From the NCBI GenBank assembly GCA_007121175.1, contig SKMG01000293.1, forward strand, positions 1-12,441: a DNA stretch of 12,441 nt, in the 5' to 3' direction. The translations under genes were made by a program, and so were the position numbers. Below are positions 7,232-12,441 of this stretch, piece by piece. The notes below the pieces were generated by a model that did no database searches, had not been told where the DNA came from, and saw only the letters and a program-made list of their open reading frames with translations. This DNA is from Trueperaceae bacterium (GTDB lineage: Bacteria; Deinococcota; Deinococci; Deinococcales; Trueperaceae). Within the stretch, counting starts at the first letter, position 1; each line of letters opens with the position of its first letter.

Positions 7232-7266
7232 CCCGCCGGCGGCCGTTCGGGCCGCCGGCGGGTTGT
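7232..7266 (+). terminator. Perfect 13-bp hairpin, probable terminator of the lipoprotein gene
   Basis: CCCGCCGGCGGCC at 7232-7244 and its exact reverse complement at 7250-7262 enclose a five-base loop (GTTCG) and are followed by TTGTT. The stem is long and GC-only and the T-run is weak but present. It lies 47 bases after the lipoprotein stop and directly before the -10 box of the next gene, so it may separate the two transcripts. Confidence 0.65.
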
Positions 7267-7272
7267 TAGGAT
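7267..7272 (+). promoter_or_regulatory. Candidate -10 box for a leaderless ALDH16 transcript
   Basis: TAGGAT fits TAnnnT and ends ten bases before the ATG at 7283, so transcription would begin about three or four bases before the start codon. No ribosome site lies at a good distance, which agrees with leaderless translation. The -35 position would fall inside the loop of the preceding hairpin. Confidence 0.4.
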
Positions 7273-7282
7273 GCTTGCCACC

Positions 7283-9709
7283 ATGAGCGTCCGCGACCTG
7301 TTCGAATCGCTCGATTACGGTCCCGCCCCAGAGGCCGCCGATGCCGCTCACGCCTATCTGGAGCGCCACGACCGGCGCTTCGGGCACGCGATCGACGGCC
7401 TGCTCGAGAAGATCGGCCGCGACACCTTCGAGACCAGCGATCCCGCCACCGGGGCCACGCTGGCCGTGTGTACCCAGGGCAGCGCCGAAGACGTCGAGCG
7501 CGCGGTACGTGCGGCGCGCGCGGCGCTGCCGGCCTGGCGCGCCCTGCCGGGGCACGAGCGAGCCCGGTACCTCTACGCGCTGGCGCGTCAGGTCCAGAAG
7601 CACGCGCGGCTGCTAGCGGTGCTCGAGACGCTCGACAACGGCAAGCCGATCCGCGAGACCCGCGACATCGACGTACCGTTGGTCGCCCGCCACCTCTACC
7701 ATCACGCCGGCTGGGCGTCGCTGATGGGGCGCGAGTTCCCCGGCACGGTGGGCGTCGGGGTGTGCGGGCAGGTGATCCCCTGGAACTTCCCGCTGCTGAT
7801 GGTGGCGTGGAAGGTGGCGCCGGCGCTGGCGGCTGGCTGCACGGTGGTGCTGAAGCCCGCCGAGCACACCCCGCTCACGGCGCTGGCCTTCGCCGAGCTG
7901 GCAATCACGGTGGGTCTGCCGCCCGGCGTGCTGAACGTGGTCACCGGCGACGGTCGCACCGGCGCCGCGCTGGTCGAGCACCCGGATCTCGACAAGGTCG
8001 CGTTCACCGGCTCGACCGAGGTGGGGCGCGTCATCCGCGAGCGCACCGCCGGGCGCGGCCTGGCGCTGACGCTCGAGCTCGGCGGCAAGAGCCCCTTCAT
8101 CGTGTTCGACGATGCCGACTTAGACGCTGCGGTCGAGGGCGTGGTCGATGCGATCTGGCTCAACCAGGGACAGGTCTGCTGCGCCGGCTCGGCGCTGCTG
8201 CTGCACGAGCCGATCGAGCAGGCGTTCCTGCGCAAGCTGCGCGCGCGCATGGAGACGCTGCGGGTCGGCTCGCCGCTCGACAAGACCGTCGACATGGGCG
8301 CGCTGGTGGCGCCGGTGCAGCTCGAGCGCGTCGAGCGCCTGGTGCGCGCCGGGATCGAGGAGGGCGCGGCCTGCCATCAGCCCTCCTGGCGCGTGCCCGC
8401 GCGCGGGCTCTTCTACCCGCCCACGCTGCTCACCGGGGTCGAGCCGTCGATGACCGTGGCGCGCGAGGAGATCTTCGGCCCGGTGCTGGTGAGCATGAGC
8501 TTCCGGACGCCGGACGAGGCCGTCGAGATCGCCAACCACAGCCGCTACGGGCTGGCGGCCAGCGTCTGGAGCGAGAGCCTGGCCTTGGCGCTCGACGTGG
8601 CGCCGCGGCTGCAGGCCGGCGTGGTGTGGATCAACGCCACGAACGTCTTCGACGCCGCCGCCGGCTTCGGTGGCATGAAGGAGTCCGGCTTCGGCCGCGA
8701 GGGCGGCCGCGAAGGCATGCACGCCTACCTCGTCGACGAGGTCGAGCGCGCCCTCGGGCCCTACCCGGAGGGCGCGCAGCGGCCGCCGGCCGGCCCGGAG
8801 GCGATCGGCGAAGCGAGCGAGGCAGGCGACGCCCCGACCGATAACACCGGGAGCGCTGTGCGCGGTATCGACCGCACGCCGAAGCTCTACATCGGCGGCA
8901 AGCAGGTGCGGCCCGACGGCGGCACCAGCTATCCGGTGCGCGGCGCCGACGGGCGCCGGCTGGGCGAGGCCGGCTGGGGCAGCCGCAAAGACATCCGCGA
9001 CGCCGTCGAAGCAGCGCGCAAGGCCGGCGCCTGGTCACGCGCCAGCGGCCACGCCCGCGCCCAGGTGATGTACTTCCTGGCCGAGAACCTGAGCGCCGAT
9101 CTCGAGCGCTTCGTCGCGCGCCTGCGCGACCTGACTGGGGCTGGCGAGGCGGACGCCCGACGCGAAGTCGACCTCTGCGTCGAGCGGCTGTTCTGCTACG
9201 CCGGCTACGCCGACAAGCGTGGCGGAGCGGTGCAGGACGTGCCGCAGCGCGCGGTGGCGCTGGCGCTCAACGAGCCCTGGGGCGTGGTGGGCGTGAGCGC
9301 GCCCGACGAGGCGCCGCTGCTGGCGTTCGTGTCGCTGGTCGCGCCGCTGCTGGCGCTGGGCAACCGGGTGGTGGCGACGCCCTCGCCGCGCTGGCCGCTG
9401 GCGGTGACCGACCTGGTGCAGCTCATCGAGGCCTCCGACGTGCCGGCGGGTGCGCTGAACGTGGTCACCGGCGAGCGCGACGCGCTGGCCAAGACGCTCG
9501 CCGACCATCACGAGGTCGCCTGCCACTGGTACGTGGGCAGTGCCGAGGGTTCGGCCGAGGTCGAGCGCCGCTCGGCCGGCAACCTCAAGTTCACATGGGT
9601 GAACCACGGCCGGCGCCGCGACTGGTTCGATCCGTCCCAGGGCGAGGGCGAGGCCTTCGTGCGGCGTGCCCTGCAGGTCAAGAACGTCTGGGTTCCGTAC
9701 GGGGCCTGA
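7283..9709 (+). CDS. ALDH16-family aldehyde dehydrogenase with active N-domain and vestigial C-domain
   Basis: The protein has about 808 residues from the ATG at 7283; the frame is open further upstream (ATG 7271, GTG 7226). I chose 7283 because the likely -10 box overlaps 7271 and because MSVRDLFES begins a natural-looking N-terminus. The first domain (about 40-490) has all the NAD(P)-dependent aldehyde dehydrogenase residues: N168 in PWNFP, K191 in LKPAE, FTGS (241-244), general base E265 in LELGGK, catalytic C299 in NQGQVCC and E396 in EIFGP. After a Pro/Gly/Ala-rich linker (about 491-530) a second ALDH-like domain lacks the Asn, Glu and Cys and retains mainly the cofactor-domain half, ending in VKNVWVPYG. 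This layout is that of bacterial ALDH16, whose first domain is active, unlike human ALDH16A1. With the aldolase nearby, acetaldehyde to acetate is a reasonable reaction, inferred from context only. Confidence 0.92.
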   Translation: MSVRDLFESLDYGPAPEAADAAHAYLERHDRRFGHAIDGLLEKIGRDTFETSDPATGATLAVCTQGSAEDVERAVRAARAALPAWRALPGHERARYLYALARQVQKHARLLAVLETLDNGKPIRETRDIDVPLVARHLYHHAGWASLMGREFPGTVGVGVCGQVIPWNFPLLMVAWKVAPALAAGCTVVLKPAEHTPLTALAFAELAITVGLPPGVLNVVTGDGRTGAALVEHPDLDKVAFTGSTEVGRVIRERTAGRGLALTLELGGKSPFIVFDDADLDAAVEGVVDAIWLNQGQVCCAGSALLLHEPIEQAFLRKLRARMETLRVGSPLDKTVDMGALVAPVQLERVERLVRAGIEEGAACHQPSWRVPARGLFYPPTLLTGVEPSMTVAREEIFGPVLVSMSFRTPDEAVEIANHSRYGLAASVWSESLALALDVAPRLQAGVVWINATNVFDAAAGFGGMKESGFGREGGREGMHAYLVDEVERALGPYPEGAQRPPAGPEAIGEASEAGDAPTDNTGSAVRGIDRTPKLYIGGKQVRPDGGTSYPVRGADGRRLGEAGWGSRKDIRDAVEAARKAGAWSRASGHARAQVMYFLAENLSADLERFVARLRDLTGAGEADARREVDLCVERLFCYAGYADKRGGAVQDVPQRAVALALNEPWGVVGVSAPDEAPLLAFVSLVAPLLALGNRVVATPSPRWPLAVTDLVQLIEASDVPAGALNVVTGERDALAKTLADHHEVACHWYVGSAEGSAEVERRSAGNLKFTWVNHGRRRDWFDPSQGEGEAFVRRALQVKNVWVPYGA

Positions 9710-9771
9710 GGCGGCCACGGACTCGGCCGGCGAGCTGCGGTCGCTCGGCAGCAGCGACGAACCGAAACGCA

Positions 9772-9809
9772 AGCGCGGCGCCCACGGACCACTCCGCGCG
9801 CGCCGCGCT
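9772..9809 (-). terminator. Long inverted repeat between convergent genes, probable terminator
   Basis: AGCGCGGCGC at 9772-9781 and its exact reverse complement at 9800-9809 form a 10-bp stem. The 18-base loop can itself pair CGGA with TCCG. It lies between the convergent stops of the ALDH16 gene (9709) and the secreted-protein gene (9822). Read on the minus strand it is followed by a moderately T-rich stretch (TGCGTTTCGGTT), so it fits the minus-strand gene best but could act on both. The rest of 9710-9821 shows nothing further. Confidence 0.5.
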
Positions 9810-9821
9810 CCTTGAAGGCGA

Positions 9822-10778
9822 TCAGTCGGCGCCGGCTACCCAGATGAACGGCAGGCCCGTGTCCTGAAGCCTGGGCGGGCACTCGTCGTGGATGGGCGCG
9901 ATGAGCAGCGCTACGGGTTGCGCCCCATAGCGGTAGACGTGATAACGCTGGATGGCCGTCTGGCATGCCGGTGGCACGTCGGCCCCGACCGTGAGCCGGG
10001 CCTCGTCGCCTTCGAAGACCACGGTGGCGAACGGGTAGTTCCCGAACCTCGTGGCGGTGTTCTCGGGCGTGTCGGCCAACACGATGCTTCCATCGGGCCG
10101 GATGCGCTGGTAGGCCATGCCGCCTGGGGCCTGCATGGCTGGGTTGCCCAAGTACTGCTTCCAGATGCCCGCGGCGTCCTCGGCTCGCGTGGCCACCACG
10201 GAGCAGGGATAGGGCTCGTCCACCTCGTCCGGGCACGGCACCAACGGCTGGGCCACCGCCGCCACGTCGGGTTCCATCGCGAGCTCTGCGCCGCTGCCGC
10301 CGTAGTAGATCATCGGCATGCTGAAGTCGCCCACGCGGAACACGCAGGGGTCGTCCTCCGCCATCAGGCTGAAGGTGAGCGCCACGGGCCGGTCGCCCAG
10401 GCGGATCAGGCGCAGCTCGTATTCACCTGGCGTGACGCACTGGGGAGGCGCAGGTCCCCCCGGGTTCGCGGCGATGGACGCCACCCCGTTCTCGATGCTC
10501 ATGGTGGCCGTGGCCTGCAGCCCGGCCTGCAGGTCCGGGCCGATCGTCACGGTGCCGTCGCTTCGAAACTCGCTGAAGCCCATCGCGTTCGCGCCCTGGT
10601 AGTAGCGCCGCCAGGTCCCGACGACCTCGCTCAACTCCGTCACGACGATGACGCACGGCACCCCTTCGGCCGCCTCCTCACAGGGCACGAGTGGCGGTGG
10701 GCTCGCCTGTGGGGCTTGGGCTGCAGCGTAGGAAATCACGAGGCCAAGCAACGATATCAGCGCGATGATCCTGTTCAT
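9822..10778 (-). CDS. Secreted protein of two homologous four-cysteine domains, function unknown
   Basis: I do not recognise a named family. The 318-residue protein starts with a signal peptide (hydrophobic residues about 4-17, likely cleaved after AAA near residue 20). Two domains of about 150 residues follow and repeat each other. Landmarks are LVPC (C33 / C182), a second Cys after 8-9 residues (C42 / C192), Gly-x-Trp (W56 / W206), R-x-DG (72-75 / 227-230), a third Cys (C114 / C272), PVAL (131-134 / 288-291) and a fourth Cys (C145 / C300). Regular spacing of paired cysteines suggests two disulfides per domain. The GTW...F...DGT pattern recalls lipocalin-like beta-barrels, but that is only an impression. 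The ATG at 10778 has GGAGG eight bases upstream. The gene is divergent from the AfsR/SARP-like regulator, so shared control is possible. Confidence 0.8.
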   Translation of the reverse strand: MNRIIALISLLGLVISYAAAQAPQASPPPLVPCEEAAEGVPCVIVVTELSEVVGTWRRYYQGANAMGFSEFRSDGTVTIGPDLQAGLQATATMSIENGVASIAANPGGPAPPQCVTPGEYELRLIRLGDRPVALTFSLMAEDDPCVFRVGDFSMPMIYYGGSGAELAMEPDVAAVAQPLVPCPDEVDEPYPCSVVATRAEDAAGIWKQYLGNPAMQAPGGMAYQRIRPDGSIVLADTPENTATRFGNYPFATVVFEGDEARLTVGADVPPACQTAIQRYHVYRYGAQPVALLIAPIHDECPPRLQDTGLPFIWVAGAD

Positions 10779-10786
10779 ACCTCTCT

Positions 10787-10791
10787 CCTCC
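10787..10791 (-). promoter_or_regulatory. Ribosome binding site of the secreted duplicated-domain protein
   Basis: GGAGG on the minus strand lies eight bases before the ATG at 10778, a good spacing that supports this start. Confidence 0.7.
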
Positions 10792-10829
10792 GGCGTGACA
10801 TCGACCCGCCCATGAGCGAATCGTGCCCT

Positions 10830-10835
10830 ATGGTA
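10830..10835 (-). promoter_or_regulatory. Candidate -10 box for the secreted protein
   Basis: TACCAT on the minus strand matches four of six positions of TATAAT and would give a leader of about 45 bases including the ribosome site. The 11-base-spaced repeats at 10845-10873 would lie over its -35 region. Confidence 0.3.
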
Positions 10836-10844
10836 GGCAGATGG

Positions 10845-10873
10845 CGTTTCAGGGTCGTTTCCACTTCGTGATC
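10845..10873 (+). promoter_or_regulatory. Three 7-base direct repeats at 11-base period, SARP-type operator candidate
   Basis: CGTTTCA (10845-10851), CGTTTCC (10856-10862) and the weaker CGTGATC (10867-10873) begin exactly 11 bases apart, each separated by four bases. Heptamers with four-base gaps, on one face of the helix, are the known arrangement of SARP regulator binding sites. They lie in the 107-base region between the secreted protein and the BTAD regulator, overlapping the -35 zones of both candidate promoters. Only the first two copies are strong, and a chance origin is possible. Confidence 0.4.
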
Positions 10874-10877
10874 GAAT
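10872..10877 (+). promoter_or_regulatory. Candidate -10 box for the BTAD regulator
   Basis: TCGAAT matches four of six positions and ends eight bases before the ATG at 10886, implying a leaderless or nearly leaderless transcript. It starts nine bases after the second direct repeat, close to the spacing usual between SARP sites and the -10 box. It overlaps the weak third repeat by two bases. Confidence 0.3.
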
Positions 10878-10885
10878 AGGTTTCC

Positions 10886-12441
10886 ATGGGCGGAGCCTTG
10901 GACCTGTTCACGTTGGGCGGTCTTCGAATCATGCTCGAGCACGAGCCGGTGGAGAACGTGCGCTCGCGTACCGCCGAGGCCCTGCTCGTCTACCTCGTTT
11001 GCCAGGGGCGGCCTCTACCCCGTGAGTGGCTGGCGGAGTACTTCTGGCCGGAGCGGCCCCACGCGACGTCGCTCGTCAACCTGCGCGTCGCGCTGCACCG
11101 CCTGAACAAGTCGTTGGCGCTCCACCTCGACGTCACACGCCAGAGCGTCGGCTTGAGGGCCGACCACCTGCCCTACCTCGATCGCGCCGACTTCGAGCGG
11201 CTGCTGGCGCAGGGACAGCCGCGGGCGGCCCTCGGTCTCTACCGCGGCGACTTCCTCCGGGGCTTCCACCTGCCCGGCAGCCCGGCGTTCGAGGCCTGGG
11301 CCCACGAGGAGCGCGATCGGCTCCACGAGCTGGCGCTGGGGGCGTACCAGGAGCTCACCCTTCAGCACGCGGCGAGCGCCCAGACCGACGAGGCCGTGCG
11401 GTTGGCCCGGGGCCTGCTCCAGCTCGAGCCCTACCACGAACCCACACAGCGCCTGCTCTTGCGGCTCCTCGCCCAGATCGGCCGGCGCCAGGCGGCCATC
11501 GAAGGCTTCGAGGCTTACCGCGCACGTCTCCGGGACGACCTGGGGCTCGAACCCGAGGCAGCGTCGCTCGCGCTGCTCGAGCAGGTTCGACGTGCAGTGG
11601 ACGTCGAGGACCACACCCTCGACCGTGCCACGGCGACGGTACCTGCCTCGTCGTCCGCCCTCCCGCTCGTGAGCACGCCCCTGGTGGGTCGGCAGGCCGA
11701 ACTCGAGACCCTGCGGAGCCGACTCGCTCAGACCGACTGCCGCCTCGTCTCGCTGGTGGCACCTGGGGGAATGGGAAAGACGCGCCTGGCGATCGAGGCG
11801 GCGCGGCAGATGAGCCAGGCCTTCGCCGACGGCGTCTGCTTCGTGCCGCTCGCCGGCGTCACGTCGTCCGAGGACATCGCATCGGCCGTGGTCCACAGTC
11901 TGGCGTTGACGCTGCCGCCGGCGCGGCAGGCGAAGGCGGGGATCCTCGCCTACCTCCGACCGAGGAAGATGCTGCTCGTGCTCGACAACTTCGACGAGCT
12001 CCTCGAGGGAGCGCCACTCCTGCTCGAGATCTTGCACCATGCCCCCGAGGTCAAGCTGCTCGTCACCTCGCGCGAGCGGCTGGACCTGTCCGAGGAGTGG
12101 CTCCTGCCGCTATCGGGCCTGACGGCGGACGAGGCGGCCGTGGAGCTCTTCGTGCAGCGGGCGATGCGCGCCGCGCCGGACCTCGACGCGCTGGAAGAAG
12201 GGGAGGCGATCCGCGAGCTCTGCAGGCTGGTGGGAGGGATGCCCCTGGCGATCGAGTTGGCCGCCTCCTGGGCCGGGATCATGCCCTGCGCGACGATCAC
12301 GCAGGAGGTGCGAGCCTCGCTCGACATCCTGACGGCAGACGTGCGGGACCTGCCGGAGCGCCACCGGAGCATGCGCGGCATCTTCGATAACTCCTGGAGG
12401 TTCTTGACCGCGGAGGCCCGGACGGTGTTCATGCGTCTCTC
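10886..12441 (+). CDS. AfsR/SARP-like transcriptional regulator (wHTH-BTAD-NB-ARC), 3' end outside window
   Basis: The frame runs from ATG 10886 to the right edge without a stop (518 codons); an in-frame TAG at 10877 means the start cannot lie further upstream. Residues about 4-85 form a winged-helix DNA-binding domain (LFTLGGLRI ... VNLRVALHRLN). About 95-235 are a bacterial transcriptional activator domain (LYRGDFLRGF ... LLQLEPYHEPTQRLLL ... LGLEPE). From about 265 there is an NB-ARC/STAND ATPase with VGR, Walker A APGGMGKT (292-299), Walker B LLVLDNFDE (Asp367), TSRERL and GGMPLAIELAA, then the start of a winged-helix motif (FDNSWRFL). Such proteins usually end in TPR repeats, reaching about 900-1100 residues; that part is missing here. 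STAND regulators switch with ATP and an inducer and activate transcription. No clear ribosome site precedes the ATG. It is divergent from the secreted-protein gene, a natural candidate target. Confidence 0.92.
   Translation, partial: MGGALDLFTLGGLRIMLEHEPVENVRSRTAEALLVYLVCQGRPLPREWLAEYFWPERPHATSLVNLRVALHRLNKSLALHLDVTRQSVGLRADHLPYLDRADFERLLAQGQPRAALGLYRGDFLRGFHLPGSPAFEAWAHEERDRLHELALGAYQELTLQHAASAQTDEAVRLARGLLQLEPYHEPTQRLLLRLLAQIGRRQAAIEGFEAYRARLRDDLGLEPEAASLALLEQVRRAVDVEDHTLDRATATVPASSSALPLVSTPLVGRQAELETLRSRLAQTDCRLVSLVAPGGMGKTRLAIEAARQMSQAFADGVCFVPLAGVTSSEDIASAVVHSLALTLPPARQAKAGILAYLRPRKMLLVLDNFDELLEGAPLLLEILHHAPEVKLLVTSRERLDLSEEWLLPLSGLTADEAAVELFVQRAMRAAPDLDALEEGEAIRELCRLVGGMPLAIELAASWAGIMPCATITQEVRASLDILTADVRDLPERHRSMRGIFDNSWRFLTAEARTVFMRL

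Noticed and set aside
8120..8122. TTA leucine codon in the ALDH16 gene, suggesting bldA-type control
   Set aside because: A single TTA in one gene of an unplaced organism is weak evidence; TTA control is established only in Streptomyces-like actinobacteria.
9888..10871. 327-codon plus-strand open frame opposite the secreted protein
   Set aside because: The minus-strand frame has a signal peptide, ribosome site and repeated domain pattern, whereas this frame has shadow-like composition rich in His, Gly and Arg.
11015..12390. Long open frames on both strands across the regulator (454 codons plus at 11026-12390, 341 codons minus at 11015-12040)
   Set aside because: The third frame carries an unbroken wHTH-BTAD-NB-ARC protein with clear motifs; the others are low-complexity Arg/Gly/Ala-rich shadows.
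1..12441. Search for a defence system, mobile element, CRISPR array, tRNA or prophage gene
   Set aside because: No transposase, integrase, nuclease, toxin-antitoxin pair, regularly spaced repeats or tRNA-like fold was seen; the STAND ATPase is fused to a BTAD regulator rather than to a defence effector.

Overview
The window is very GC-rich, densely packed bacterial DNA carrying nine protein-coding genes and no RNA gene, insertion sequence, phage gene or CRISPR array. GC-rich codon use is uniform across all nine genes, so nothing looks recently transferred. Several promoters look like TAnnnT hexamers close to the start codon, and one or two genes appear to be leaderless. A BTAD/NB-ARC (AfsR/SARP-like) regulator is present. 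Together these suggest a high-GC lineage such as Deinococcota (Trueperaceae-like), Chloroflexota or Actinomycetota; the sequence alone does not settle which.

Layout. (1) 2-2407 (+): the 3' part of a multi-sensor c-di-GMP enzyme (GAF-GAF-PAS-GGDEF-EAL), cut by the left edge. (2) 4179-2432 (-): a two-gene operon of a D-cysteine desulfhydrase-type PLP lyase followed, with a 4-base overlap, by an Asp/Glu-superfamily racemase. This looks like a small D/L amino-acid (or cysteate) catabolic module. (3) 4306-6545 (+), divergent from the operon: a long-form, animal-like deoxyribose-phosphate aldolase coupled by a 4-base overlap to a protein made of two fused RimJ/RimL-type GNAT domains. (4) 6589-7185 (+): a lipoprotein with a duplicated two-cysteine repeat. 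(5) 7283-9709 (+): an ALDH16-family aldehyde dehydrogenase with an intact first domain and a vestigial second one. Its promoter is abutted by a perfect hairpin and it is probably leaderless. (6) 10778-9822 (-), convergent: a secreted protein built of two homologous four-cysteine domains. (7) 10886-12441 (+), divergent: an AfsR/SARP-like regulator cut by the right edge. The shared upstream region holds three 7-base elements at 11-base spacing, as in SARP operators.

How the genes may work together. DERA splits deoxyribose 5-phosphate into glyceraldehyde 3-phosphate and acetaldehyde, and the ALDH16 enzyme could oxidise the acetaldehyde to acetate, so the central block reads as deoxyribose (DNA-derived) catabolism with a GNAT and a lipoprotein inserted between the two enzymes. 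The c-di-GMP protein and the regulator with its divergent secreted partner look like separate units. I see no defence system or other obvious new machinery. The most original items are the two unrecognised duplicated envelope proteins, the candidate SARP-type operator, and the racemase-lyase pair with an altered racemase motif.
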